In this document: piece by piece, positions 8,659-17,367 of the stretch | How positions within the stretch are numbered: the first letter of the stretch is position 1 | Layout of the letters: the number at the start of each line of letters is the position of its first letter | Assembly: GCA_016903695.1 (NCBI GenBank) | Contig: JADQBB010000008.1 | Location: 1 to 64,000, forward strand | Length of the DNA stretch: 64,000 nucleotides | Source: Chlorogloea purpurea SAG 13.99 | Lineage (GTDB): Bacteria; Cyanobacteriota; Cyanobacteriia; Cyanobacteriales; Microcystaceae | Direction of reading: 5' to 3' | Translations under genes and position numbers: made by a program | The notes under the pieces: model-generated | Databases searched by the model: none | The model's input: only the letters and a program-made list of their open reading frames with translations | What the model was told of the DNA's origin: nothing

Positions 8659-8946
8659 TTAGTAATTTTTTCTTCTTTGACCTCTATTTTCCGGGCCGCG
8701 GTCTTCCCGCTCTCTTGCTTGATTGACTTTGAGATTGCGTCCCATCCATTCGGCTCCGTCTAAAGCCGCGATCGCTGCTTCTTCTTGAACTTTGGTTTCT
8801 AACTCGACGAAAGCGAAACCTCTTTTCTGTCCCGACTCTCTATCAGTGGGCATGTGAACTCGCTGTACTTTGCCGTATTCGGCGAACACATCAGCAATAT
8901 CATCCGGTGTTATATCGTAAGAGAGATTACCAACAAAAATGGACAT
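8659..8946 (-). CDS. Small RRM RNA-binding protein (cyanobacterial Rbp type)
   Basis: This 95-residue protein is a single RNA recognition motif. RNP2 is IFVGNL (residues 3-8) and RNP1 is KRGFAFVEL (about 42-50), with the aromatic residues that stack on RNA. The C-terminal tail (REREDRGPENRGQRRKNY) is short, basic and Arg-rich, without the long Gly-rich tract of cold-induced RbpA types. Cyanobacterial Rbps influence mRNA stability and localisation to the thylakoid or cell pole. The gene is monocistronic, with a strong hairpin after it. Upstream 8947-9226 must hold its promoter and that of the divergent DUF1517 gene. Confidence 0.93.
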   Translation of the reverse strand: MSIFVGNLSYDITPDDIADVFAEYGKVQRVHMPTDRESGQKRGFAFVELETKVQEEAAIAALDGAEWMGRNLKVNQAREREDRGPENRGQRRKNY

Positions 8947-9226
8947 AAACTATTTCCTTGATTGAACGTAGAAAGGCTGTAGAGAGGCAAAATTGCGTAA
9001 AGGAGATTACTAATACTAACGCCGAAAGCTAAATTCTTTTAATATTAACAACGAACTCGTTACTGATTTTGGTTCTCGTGTGAATATTATAACACTACGA
9101 TCATTTAGTCTCGCCGTCAAGATATTACGGTTAGGGACGGCTTTTTCTACCGTGAGGTCAGGTTCATCCCCGGAAAAACTCGGTATCCTAGAAGGAAAGG
9201 GGATAAATAAAATATCGGTAGTTTAT

Positions 9227-10156
9227 ATGATTGACAAATTCCTCAAAACCTGCATTGCTTTCGGGCTGGTGATAACTTTGACTTTCGGTAGCGCTCACAG
9301 CGCTTTAGCGGCGAGAAGCGGGGGCAGAATCGGGGGCGGCAGTTTCTCGGCACCGAGTCGCAGTATCGCCCCTAGTAGAGGCGGCGGTGGCTACGCCCCA
9401 GGGCCGAGTTACGGCGGCGGCGGCATCGGCTTCCCATTCTTGCTACCCCTATTCTGGGGCGGCGGCGGTGGTGGTATATTCACGATCTTGATCATGTTTG
9501 CGATCGCCAGTTTCCTGGTCAACACCTTCCGTAAAGCCGGGGGCGGTGATGACGGCTATAGCGAATATGACTCCTACAACCCCACCGTCACCGTCGCTAA
9601 AGTACAAGTGGGTTTATTAGCCAACGCTCGTTATCTTCAAGAAGATTTGAATAAATTGGCCATCTCCGCCGACACCAGCACCCCCGAAGGGCGGGCGGAT
9701 GTATTACAAGAATCGGCTTTAGCCCTGTTACGTCACCCCGAATACTGGGTTTATGGCGCGAGTGATAGCGAAGTATCCACATTGAATTCTGCCGAAGCTA
9801 AATTCAATCAATGGTCTCTGGGGGAGAGAAGCAAAGTCACCTCGGAAACCCTGGTCAATGTGAATAATCAGTTACGGCAAGCCGACAGCACCCCCACCGG
9901 CGGCGGCGAATTATCCACGGAAGTCCAAGAACCAGGCGAGTATATTCTAGTCACTGTTTTAGTAGGTGTCCAAGGTAATCTTCAGTTACCTAGCATCAAC
10001 GGCAGCGATGATTTACGTCAAGCGGTACAGAAAATTAGTAGTATAGGAAGCGATCGTCTTTTAGCGGTAGAAGTTCTCTGGACTCCCCAAAGCGAAGGCG
10101 ATGTTCTCACCACCGACGATATTCTCGCCAATTATCCTAATTTGAAATTGGTTTAA
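9227..10156 (+). CDS. DUF1517 domain membrane protein
   Basis: From the ATG at 9227 (MIDKFLKTCIAFG) the product has 309 residues. An upstream in-frame extension to 9080 is rejected because the internal Met begins a clear signal peptide (about 1-30, ending SALAA). Next comes a Gly/Ser-rich stretch (RSGGRIGGGSFSAPSRS), a hydrophobic span (about 75-105, GGGIFTILIMFAIASFLV), and a C-terminal DUF1517 domain (VAKVQVGLLANARYLQEDL to the end). These proteins occur in cyanobacteria and chloroplast membranes; the plant homologue lies in the envelope/thylakoid, and its function is not settled. The gene ends before a bidirectional hairpin shared with the convergent GNAT gene. Confidence 0.85.
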   Translation: MIDKFLKTCIAFGLVITLTFGSAHSALAARSGGRIGGGSFSAPSRSIAPSRGGGGYAPGPSYGGGGIGFPFLLPLFWGGGGGGIFTILIMFAIASFLVNTFRKAGGGDDGYSEYDSYNPTVTVAKVQVGLLANARYLQEDLNKLAISADTSTPEGRADVLQESALALLRHPEYWVYGASDSEVSTLNSAEAKFNQWSLGERSKVTSETLVNVNNQLRQADSTPTGGGELSTEVQEPGEYILVTVLVGVQGNLQLPSINGSDDLRQAVQKISSIGSDRLLAVEVLWTPQSEGDVLTTDDILANYPNLKLV

Positions 10157-10261
10157 CGCCCATACGTAATACTGAGAAAAGAGAAGAAAGAAGAGAGAAA
10201 ATAGAAATCACTAATACTCACTGTTTTCCAGTTTCTAAATACTAAGACATAAATAATAGAA

Positions 10262-10285
10262 GCACCGCTACGATGGCGGTGTTTC
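10262..10285. terminator. Hairpin between convergent DUF1517 and GNAT genes
   Basis: CACCGC (10263-10268) pairs with GCGGTG (10276-10281), followed on the plus strand by TTTCT. It lies between two convergent stop codons and could serve both directions, more strongly the plus strand. Confidence 0.6.
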
Positions 10286-10291
10286 TATCTT

Positions 10292-10798
10292 TCACGGGGA
10301 AACTATCGTCTTACCCAAAATCACCACATCCCGTTTGATCCCGTCTAAATCGGCGACGAGGGGCAGAAATCCCCAACGTTGAAAGCCGAATCGAGCGAAT
10401 AGATTGATACTGCCGTGATTGTGGGCGAAAATCACGCACATGAGGGCTGTTAAACCCAACGCGGGACAATGATCCAGGGCGTGTTGTACTAATTGTTGAC
10501 CGATACCCCGCCTCTGATAATCGGGGGCGATATAAAGACTCACCTCGGCAGTATGGCGGTAGGCGATACGCCCGTAAAACATCTGTAAACTCAACCAACC
10601 GGCAACCCCATCGGGGGTTTGGGCTACCCAGATGGGATATTGCTCCGGGTGATGGTCTTTTAACCACTGTAGTCTGCTTTCGGGCGCGATCGGCTCTAAA
10701 TCGGCGGTGGCTTGACGGGTAGGGATGGCGGCGTTATATATATCTACGATCGCAGATAAATCCGACACCGTCCCTAACCGAATCGTCACTAACTCCAT
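10292..10798 (-). CDS. GNAT family N-acetyltransferase
   Basis: A 168-residue GNAT-fold acetyltransferase. The acetyl-CoA pyrophosphate loop is YQRRGIGQQLVQHAL (about 94-108), matching the Q/R-x-x-G-x-G/A pattern. VSLYIAPD precedes it, and INLFARFGFQRWGFLP provides the C-terminal strand. The N-terminus (VTIRLGTVSDLSAIVDIYNAAIPTRQATAD) resembles phosphinothricin-type acetyltransferases, which act on small amines or amino acids, but specificity is not determined. Its first 10 bp overlap the end of menA, so it is probably translated from the menA transcript. Confidence 0.88.
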   Translation of the reverse strand: MELVTIRLGTVSDLSAIVDIYNAAIPTRQATADLEPIAPESRLQWLKDHHPEQYPIWVAQTPDGVAGWLSLQMFYGRIAYRHTAEVSLYIAPDYQRRGIGQQLVQHALDHCPALGLTALMCVIFAHNHGSINLFARFGFQRWGFLPLVADLDGIKRDVVILGKTIVSP

Positions 10799-11691
10799 AG
10801 ATAACCGATGCTAAAAAGGATGCCACTGATAAAGTGTAAGTTAACCGCGAGGAATTTACTGTTACTGACGGTCTGGGGTTGAGCGTGATATTTTTGGACG
10901 TGGCGGATTAAATTCCACCCCCAGGGCAGACTCAGAAAGATTAAAGCTGTATGAAGAGGGTAGAGACCCCAGATTATCCCCATCGCCGTTATTAAATAAA
11001 TACTGAGGGTTAATCCTGTTAGTACCCGTGAACCTTTTTCTGTGCCTAAACGCACAATCGGTGATTTTTTGCCCGCAGCTAAATCATCTGCCACTTGATG
11101 AAAGTGAGAACAGAAAAGGATGATGGTAGTGGTCACGCCGATTACGAAAGAGGCGGCGATACTTTCCCTAGAAAAACTCGCCGTTTGGGCGTAATAGGCT
11201 GCGGATATAGCCATCGGCCCGAAGGTGAAAAAACAGATGAACTCGCCTAAACCTTGATAACCGAGGCGGAAAGGCGGCCCCTGATAGGTGTAGCCTAAAA
11301 AACAACAGCCTAGGATGATCACTAATACTGTAGAGTTTTCTTGCCAGAAAGCGATAGCGACTATGCCGCCGATACCCAAAACTAATAATAAGTTACTCAA
11401 CCAGAATACTAAAGATTTATTCCCCGTCAGATTTACCACCGAATGGGCTTTATTTTTATCGATTCCGGTTTCCGAATCAAAAACGTCGTTACTGAGATTC
11501 AACCAGGCTAAAATCCCTATTGCTGATAGCAAAAATGTCGAGAAAATAAGTCCATTGTAAAGTTTTGTTTCTTGAAAAGCGATACTCGTGCCGACTATTA
11601 TCGGCATGATCGCCACGCTGTACATCGGGGGTTTAATAGCGGCCAACCAGAGTTTTTTTGGTGATGGAGTACTGAAGCTGTTAGTAGTCAT
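10789..11691 (-). CDS. menA: 2-carboxy-1,4-naphthoquinone phytyltransferase (phylloquinone synthesis)
   Basis: This 300-residue integral membrane protein is of the UbiA prenyltransferase family with about nine hydrophobic helices. The first Asp-rich motif NLSNDVFDSETGIDK (about 66-80) and the second acidic site VADDLAAGKKSP (about 199-211) bind the Mg-diphosphate of phytyl-PP. In cyanobacteria MenA attaches the phytyl chain to carboxy-naphthoquinone, making the precursor of phylloquinone, the A1 acceptor of photosystem I. It is divergent from menF (215 bp apart), which fits one pathway, and its 3' end overlaps the GNAT gene. Confidence 0.92.
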   Translation of the reverse strand: MTTNSFSTPSPKKLWLAAIKPPMYSVAIMPIIVGTSIAFQETKLYNGLIFSTFLLSAIGILAWLNLSNDVFDSETGIDKNKAHSVVNLTGNKSLVFWLSNLLLVLGIGGIVAIAFWQENSTVLVIILGCCFLGYTYQGPPFRLGYQGLGEFICFFTFGPMAISAAYYAQTASFSRESIAASFVIGVTTTIILFCSHFHQVADDLAAGKKSPIVRLGTEKGSRVLTGLTLSIYLITAMGIIWGLYPLHTALIFLSLPWGWNLIRHVQKYHAQPQTVSNSKFLAVNLHFISGILFSIGYLWS

Positions 11692-11906
11692 TACCGACGA
11701 TCTGAAAATTTTTGGGCGTGATTAATTCTATCAAGTTTTTCGTCCTTAATAGGCGACGGTGTCACCCTTTCCGGTTTAGCAGTTGCTCTTGACTCCAGAA
11801 ACATCTATAGTCAACAGAGAGGCACTGTAGAAGATTTTCTATTTTACCTTTTGATCGCATAGCACTAATTTAGGTTTTTTACCAAAAAAATATAAATAAC
11901 TTTACG

Positions 11907-13322
11907 ATGTTTTCTGCAGTACCCATAATCTCTTATCGTGATCATCTGATTAAAGACAGGAAAGAGCTTTATCGTCTTCTCCAAGATTGTCAATCTTTGA
12001 GGAAAGAAAACGGCGAATCCCCGATTATTAGTTTCTGCGAAAAAATTTCCCCTGTGGATTTACTGGATATTTTCGAGAGGATAAAGTCAGAGTATCCTAT
12101 TCATTTCTATTGGGAAAATATACAAGAAGAAGAAGGAATGTTAGGGTATGGTGTTACTAGTAGCGGTGATTTCAGCGGACAGCAAAGATTCGAGCGATCG
12201 CAAACATTCATTCAGTCCTGCCAGAGAAGAATCATCAAATTAGACCGTTTCACCGGTGTTACGCCTTTCCTCTTCTGTAGTTTCAGCTTTTTCGACACAC
12301 CTGGTCACGGCACACAACCTTTTTCGGCGGGGCGCATCATCCTACCGCGTTTCGCTGCGATCAAAAAAGGTAACGATTATTTTTTCCAGACCAATCTCAT
12401 AGTTAATAGCGGGGATAATCTCGAAGTTATCAGCGAAGAAGTATATAAAAACTATCGCCTCATTCAATACAGCAAAAACAACTTAGTATATCTCCCGAAA
12501 CCGGCCACTTCCAATTACCATGTTTACCCATCGTATAATTTTCAATCCGCCGTCACTTCAGCCTTAACATCGATCGCCGCCGGGCGATTCAGTAAGATCG
12601 TTTTAGCCCACGCTTTAGACGTGGTATCTCCCGCGGTTTTTCAAGTAGGGGATTGTTTACGTAATCTGCGGGGCCGTTACCCCGACTGTTACACTTTTTC
12701 TATCAGTAACGATAAGGGACAGCACTTTATCGGCGCTAGTCCTGAGAGATTATTAAGCATAGAAAATCAACAACTGATCACCGATGCTTTAGCTGGGTCT
12801 GCACCGAGGGGAAAAACCCCCGGAGAAGACGAACTACTCGCCGCTAAACTATTGAATAATGAGAAGGAAAGAAGAGAACATCAAGCCGTAAGTGACTTCA
12901 TCACTCAGCGTCTTTATGAATTAGGATTAACTCCCCAATGTTCACCTTTAAAACTCCTAAAACTTTCCAACATTCAGCACCTCTGGACACCTATATACGC
13001 GAGTTTGAAAACTCCCCTGCATTCCTTGGAGATAGTGAATAAATTACATCCAACTCCTGCGGTAGCCGGTGTACCCACAGAGGCTGCCTGTGAACAGATA
13101 CGCCGTTATGAAAGTTTTGATCGCTCTCTCTACGCAGCTCCTTTAGGATGGGTGGACTGCGACGGTAATAGTAAATTTATCGTCGGGATTCGTTCGGCCC
13201 TTATCTACGATAATCAAGCGAGATTGTACGCCGGTGCGGGGATAGTAAAAGGTTCAGATCCGGTAAAAGAATTAGGTGAGATACAATTAAAGTTTCAAGC
13301 TCTTTTTAAGGCTTTAGTGTAA
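11907..13322 (+). CDS. menF: Isochorismate synthase
   Basis: A 471-residue chorismate-binding enzyme that converts chorismate to isochorismate, the first step towards phylloquinone. The C-terminal catalytic domain shows FSKIVLAHALDV, FIGASPERLLS, DALAGSAPRGKTPGEDE, LLNNEKERREHQAV, LHPTPAVAGVP and YAAPLGWVDCDGN, all standard for the family including the Mg-binding glutamates. The N-terminal region (about 1-190) is the variable half typical of MenF/EntC. The divergent neighbour is menA. The stop and the next start share one base (TAATG), so the CadD-like gene is translationally coupled. Confidence 0.93.
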   Translation: MFSAVPIISYRDHLIKDRKELYRLLQDCQSLRKENGESPIISFCEKISPVDLLDIFERIKSEYPIHFYWENIQEEEGMLGYGVTSSGDFSGQQRFERSQTFIQSCQRRIIKLDRFTGVTPFLFCSFSFFDTPGHGTQPFSAGRIILPRFAAIKKGNDYFFQTNLIVNSGDNLEVISEEVYKNYRLIQYSKNNLVYLPKPATSNYHVYPSYNFQSAVTSALTSIAAGRFSKIVLAHALDVVSPAVFQVGDCLRNLRGRYPDCYTFSISNDKGQHFIGASPERLLSIENQQLITDALAGSAPRGKTPGEDELLAAKLLNNEKERREHQAVSDFITQRLYELGLTPQCSPLKLLKLSNIQHLWTPIYASLKTPLHSLEIVNKLHPTPAVAGVPTEAACEQIRRYESFDRSLYAAPLGWVDCDGNSKFIVGIRSALIYDNQARLYAGAGIVKGSDPVKELGEIQLKFQALFKALV

Positions 13323-13972
13323 TGGAGTTAGTGTCTGTATTAACTACAGCTATAAGCAGTTTTGTCGCCACTAACGTAGATGACATTATCATCCTCATGT
13401 TATTTTTTTCCCAGATTAATTCTGGGTTCCGCCCCCGCCATATTATCATCGGGCAGTATTTAGGATTCACCCTGTTGATTTTAGCCAGTTTACCCGGATT
13501 GTTAGGCGGGATGATGATTCCGAAAACTTGGCTGGGGTTACTGGGATTTTTACCCATCATCATCGGCATTCAACAGATAATGAATGGCGATGATGAGGGT
13601 GAGGTACAGACGGTGAGCGATGGAATCACCCCGCGGGAAAGTCAATCAAGGTGGCGGAAAATTTTTTCCTCCATCCCGCCGCAAACCTATCATGTGGCTT
13701 CCGTAACCGTGGCTAACGGCGGCGATAATATCGGGGTTTACGTGCCTTTGTTCGCCAGCACCCAAGGGGCGGGTATTGCCGTTATTTTGGCGGTGTTTTA
13801 CGTGATGGTGGGCATCTGGTGTTTTGGGGCCTATTGGCTAACCCGTCACCCGCGAATCGCCTATGTCCTGACGAAATACGGGGATAGAATCGCCCCTTGG
13901 GTTTTGATCATCATCGGCCTCCACATATTGATAGATAGCGAGAGTTATCGCTTACTGGAGTTTTATTTCTGA
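13322..13972 (+). CDS. CadD-like cadmium resistance/LysE-fold transporter
   Basis: A 216-residue membrane protein of the cadmium resistance transporter family, with five or six hydrophobic segments. FVATNVDDIIILMLFFSQIN (about 14-33) near the N-terminus and VANGGDNIGVYVPLFA (about 131-146) mid-protein are the two internally repeated acidic motifs of the family, with Asp residues likely on the transport path. The cytosolic loop (about 90-120) is charged. Members export Cd2+ or other cations; the native substrate here is unproven. The ATG overlaps the menF stop by one base, and the 3' end overlaps the convergent PAP2 gene by 21 bp. Confidence 0.85.
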   Translation: MELVSVLTTAISSFVATNVDDIIILMLFFSQINSGFRPRHIIIGQYLGFTLLILASLPGLLGGMMIPKTWLGLLGFLPIIIGIQQIMNGDDEGEVQTVSDGITPRESQSRWRKIFSSIPPQTYHVASVTVANGGDNIGVYVPLFASTQGAGIAVILAVFYVMVGIWCFGAYWLTRHPRIAYVLTKYGDRIAPWVLIIIGLHILIDSESYRLLEFYF

Positions 13973-14602
13973 CTTCATGGGCTTGAAAATGCCTTGCAGG
14001 ATTATATGAACACCGATCGCCCAACTAATTGCCAGCATCCAACCGGCTATAATATCTGTAGGGAAGTGTACTCCCAGATAAAGTCTAGTCCAAGCGATCG
14101 ATAGACTGAAAATAATTCCTCCTATCGATACTAAAATAAACCAAGGACTGCCCCAGGCCAAGATCGCCCCTGTAGCGGCTAAAGTCATGCTGGATAGGGC
14201 GTGACCGCTCGGGAAGGCGAAATCGAGGGGTAGAGGATAGAATAACTCCCACAGATTGGGGCGCAGGCGGTGAAATAATAATTTCATGGTGTAACTTATG
14301 CCCCAACATCCCCAGAGAGAAATTAATACGTAAGTCAATCTATACCAATTCCTGCGGGCGAGAAATATCAGGGAGAAAATTGCCGTGGCCGGTGCTACCC
14401 CTAAATAGGTTCCAAAATTGGTCAACACCCTAGCTAACTTGTCTAACTCCGGGCTAGAGGTTTTATGTACCGTCTCTAATAAATTTACTTCCCAGCCCAA
14501 TCCCATCGGATAATACCAGATGGTAACTGCCAAGAGAAAGAATACTAATAAGGGTAAATATATCCCCCCGAAGAGTAGGGCGAGTATTTGATAATATTTC
14601 AT
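13952..14602 (-). CDS. PAP2 family membrane phosphatase
   Basis: A 216-residue protein with about six transmembrane helices and the tripartite acid phosphatase signature: KLLFHRLRPN (about 108-117), FPSGHALSSM (about 130-139) and SIAWTRLYLGVHFPTDIIAGW (about 168-188). The conserved Lys/Arg, central His and final His/Asp form the active site. Such enzymes dephosphorylate phosphatidic acid, phosphatidylglycerophosphate or undecaprenyl diphosphate at the membrane; substrate cannot be chosen from sequence. It overlaps the 3' end of the CadD-like gene. Confidence 0.9.
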   Translation of the reverse strand: MKYYQILALLFGGIYLPLLVFFLLAVTIWYYPMGLGWEVNLLETVHKTSSPELDKLARVLTNFGTYLGVAPATAIFSLIFLARRNWYRLTYVLISLWGCWGISYTMKLLFHRLRPNLWELFYPLPLDFAFPSGHALSSMTLAATGAILAWGSPWFILVSIGGIIFSLSIAWTRLYLGVHFPTDIIAGWMLAISWAIGVHIILQGIFKPMKSEIKLQ

Positions 14603-14753
14603 TTGCTTAAATTAGGGACACAGTTTTAAAGTCAGCAGTAAAAATTCTAACCATTGTGTAAAAGAAGTGCAATTAAATCTTGATTGTATTACAATTCAAC
14701 ACCAAGCCACGAGAAAACTTGTTACATTGCTTAATAAAACTACTCACATCACC

Positions 14754-16139
14754 ATGTCCAACGCCGTAACATCGATAAATCCAGTAGTGGGAGGAAACGA
14801 CATCGATCGCTTCGATTGTCGGGAAGCGTGGTATCCTGTATACTTCGTGGAAGACCTAGACCGGTCAAAACCCAACTCTTTCACCCTTCTGAACCAGCCT
14901 CTAGTGATATGGTGGGAAACGAAAGCCGAGGAGTGGCGAGTATTTGAAGATAAATGCCCCCATCGTCTCGCCCCCCTCTCCGAAGGCAGAATTAATGAAG
15001 CGGGACTATTAGAATGTCCCTATCACGGTTGGGCTTTTTCCGGGGCGGGTCAGTGTGAAGTTATCCCCCAACAAAGAGAAACCCAAAAAGCCGAATCATC
15101 GCCCCGCGCCTGTGCCAAAACCCTACCCGCGGCAATTCGTCAGGGCCTGTTATTCGTTTACGCGGGGGAAAGCGCTAACGCGGAGAAAGCGCCTATCCCG
15201 ATTATAGAACCGATGGAAGAAGACCCCGACGGTTGGATATGTCTCAATACATTCCGGGATTTGCCCTACGATGCCACTACCCTGATGGAGAATGTCATCG
15301 ATTCCAGTCATGTGCCTTACACCCATCACCAAACGATCGGCAAGCGATCAAACGCGGCCCCGGTAGACTTAGAAGTAGTGGAATACGATCGATCTGGATT
15401 CAAGGGCATCTGGCCCGAAGGCCCCCGTAAAGGTACACTGGGCAAACAATACACGAGTTTCATCGCCCCGTCTTTAATGTGGCATGATCTTACCTCCAAG
15501 CAATTCGGAAGGACTTTAACGGTAGTGTACGCTACTCCCATACGTAAGGGTGAATGTCGTCTTTTCGCCCTTTTCCCGTTTAAATTTAACTCCAAGCTAC
15601 CGGGCATCTTTCTCAAACTAACGCCCCGCTGGTATTCCCATCTCAATCAAATGGGCATCCTCGAAGATGATCAAATATTCCTTTATTTCCAAGAGAGATA
15701 TTTAGCGCACAAAGGCGGCACAGAAAATTTCAACAAAGCTTTCTATCTGCCCACGAAAGCCGATTTATTCGTCTTCCAGTATCGCACCTGGTTACAACAA
15801 TACGAGGCCGATCCTTTCCCCGGACAAGAGTTTCCACTTTTATTATCGAAAGAAGCCCTCTTAGAACGTTATCAATCCCACACTAAAAAATGTGCCTGCT
15901 GTCGTGGGGCTTTAAAGAATATTCAACGCCTACGTTTAGTAATAGGGATAGTGACCGCACTACTTTGGACGATCGTACCTTTATTGACTACTCTTTATCA
16001 AAATTCTTCTCTGAACTTCGTGATTAGTTTCACTCTTTTAACCTTGATTACGGGGATAGGTTGGTTAATATTAGGACGATTGGAAAAGCGTTTCTATGAG
16101 GGTCTAGAAGTACCACCGCGGAATCTATCAAAGAAATAA
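14754..16139 (+). CDS. Rieske [2Fe-2S] oxygenase, Lls1/pheophorbide a oxygenase-like
   Basis: From the ATG at 14754 the product is 461 residues (an in-frame upstream start at 14667 adds 29 unlikely residues). The N-terminal Rieske domain has DKCPHRLAPLSEGR and ECPYHGWAFSGAGQC, supplying two Cys and two His for the cluster. The mononuclear iron site follows (LMENVIDSSHVPYTHH). A PAO-type domain is next, and near the C-terminus KKCACCRGAL precedes two transmembrane helices. This order matches plant PAO, Tic55 and Lls1 and their cyanobacterial homologues. In plants they act on chlorophyll catabolites; the cyanobacterial substrate is not established. The CxCC motif is redox-like and could be a thioredoxin target. 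Confidence 0.9.
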   Translation: MSNAVTSINPVVGGNDIDRFDCREAWYPVYFVEDLDRSKPNSFTLLNQPLVIWWETKAEEWRVFEDKCPHRLAPLSEGRINEAGLLECPYHGWAFSGAGQCEVIPQQRETQKAESSPRACAKTLPAAIRQGLLFVYAGESANAEKAPIPIIEPMEEDPDGWICLNTFRDLPYDATTLMENVIDSSHVPYTHHQTIGKRSNAAPVDLEVVEYDRSGFKGIWPEGPRKGTLGKQYTSFIAPSLMWHDLTSKQFGRTLTVVYATPIRKGECRLFALFPFKFNSKLPGIFLKLTPRWYSHLNQMGILEDDQIFLYFQERYLAHKGGTENFNKAFYLPTKADLFVFQYRTWLQQYEADPFPGQEFPLLLSKEALLERYQSHTKKCACCRGALKNIQRLRLVIGIVTALLWTIVPLLTTLYQNSSLNFVISFTLLTLITGIGWLILGRLEKRFYEGLEVPPRNLSKK

Positions 16140-16143
16140 TTCT

Positions 16144-16698
16144 TTAAGGATTTTTCCATTCCGATAAAGATCGATCGATCCCGTATTGAAAACTCTTATC
16201 CACCAGACTAACCCCTATCTGGCCCGAATTTTCCACCGGGTCAATCTGGGCGTAGAGATATTTATCCTCGTAGTCGGTTTTGCCGAGAATAAGGCGGTGA
16301 GTCTCACCGTTTTTAAGGCTTACCTTCACCGTACCTTGGGGGTTATCTAAACCGTACTCCGACTTTTGAGAATGAGATGCCGAAAAAGTACGATCGATCT
16401 TACCATCAACTAGTAAACTCGTCAGGAAAGACAGGGAAGCATCTGAGGCGGAAGCTTTTTCCGGTTGCGTCATGCGCCAAGGGGTATTAGAATCGCCAGT
16501 GCGTTGAAACACGAGAGTAGTGCCATTCCTCTCGATGGTGAGAGTTTGAATATCCTCTGCGGCGAAAGAGAATAAACGTTTCTGTTGTTGCTGCTGTGCC
16601 GATTGTAGGGGTTTGGTGTAAGTTTCGTAAATATAGACACCCGTACCCAATACGATCGCCGCGATCAATAATATCCAAGTGCTATTTTTTAATTTCAT
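16144..16698 (-). CDS. DUF4340 domain protein with N-terminal membrane anchor
   Basis: A 184-residue protein with a single N-terminal hydrophobic helix (about 5-25) and the rest predicted extracytoplasmic. Features shared with DUF4340 proteins are LFSFAAEDIQTLTIERNG, PWRMTQPEKASAS and a central YGLDNPQGTVKVSLKNG followed by HRLILGKTDYEDKYLYAQ. Relatives often accompany gliding or ABC-2 export genes, but nothing similar lies here. It is 7 bp downstream of the fibrillin gene, so the two are probably cotranscribed, and is convergent with the Rieske oxygenase gene. Confidence 0.75.
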   Translation of the reverse strand: MKLKNSTWILLIAAIVLGTGVYIYETYTKPLQSAQQQQQKRLFSFAAEDIQTLTIERNGTTLVFQRTGDSNTPWRMTQPEKASASDASLSFLTSLLVDGKIDRTFSASHSQKSEYGLDNPQGTVKVSLKNGETHRLILGKTDYEDKYLYAQIDPVENSGQIGVSLVDKSFQYGIDRSLSEWKNP

Positions 16699-16705
16699 TA
16701 CTGCA

Positions 16706-17293
16706 TCATTTTTCTTTAGCTAAAACGAACACACTGCCTTGATTACCCCTGCCGATGCGTAAGTCTTCGTCTAAATAAGTAACTTCTAACCATCCGCCAG
16801 ATCTGGGATTATCGGAGGTTATATCGGCAGGTAGAACTTTTTTGCCTCCCTCTAAAGCTTCGATAAATTGTTTGGGATTTTGATAGCCTACCAAGCGTTG
16901 TGACCCTACCATATAACGCTCGAATTTAACATTAACCCGTTTATCGCTCACGGGTTCAAAAGTAGCGGCGACGCTGACGAATCCTTCTAAAAAAGGAACA
17001 CCGACGATCTCGGCCACGTTATAAAGTTTAGCGGAAGACATTCGTATACACTGGTATATCTGACCGAGTTGGAAGAGGGGAAAGCGATCGATCCCCAGAA
17101 TATCGCGGCTGGTGGTGAATAACAAACGCCAATCGCCGTCTAATAGGGGCTTCACTTCAAAAGGTTTGGGATTGGGGTTATGGTCTTCCAACTTCTCTAC
17201 TGCCGAGAGAATTTTCACCTTATCGCTTTCCGTCATTAATAGACCCCGATTTCTACCCGCGACCGCTTCTAATAATCTAGCTTTAAAGTCCAT
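16706..17293 (-). CDS. PAP/fibrillin family plastid-lipid-associated protein
   Basis: From the ATG at 17293 (MDFKARLLEAVAGRNRG) the product has 195 residues. The fibrillin pattern is clear: LLDGDWRLLFTTSRDILG (about 53-70), QIYQCIRMSSAKLYNVAEI, and the C-terminal GWLEVTYLDEDLRIGRGNQGSVFVLAK, where the acidic DLRI(G/A)RG stretch is diagnostic. The fold is lipocalin-like and binds hydrophobic molecules. In cyanobacteria and plastids these proteins associate with thylakoids and are linked to light stress. A ten-residue longer start at 17323 is less likely. The downstream partner is the DUF4340 gene. Confidence 0.92.
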   Translation of the reverse strand: MDFKARLLEAVAGRNRGLLMTESDKVKILSAVEKLEDHNPNPKPFEVKPLLDGDWRLLFTTSRDILGIDRFPLFQLGQIYQCIRMSSAKLYNVAEIVGVPFLEGFVSVAATFEPVSDKRVNVKFERYMVGSQRLVGYQNPKQFIEALEGGKKVLPADITSDNPRSGGWLEVTYLDEDLRIGRGNQGSVFVLAKEK

Positions 17294-17367
17294 ATATACT
17301 AATATAGTAAGTACAACTGTCATCTATCTATCATAATAACGGCAGTAGCGAACATCATTCTTAAACT

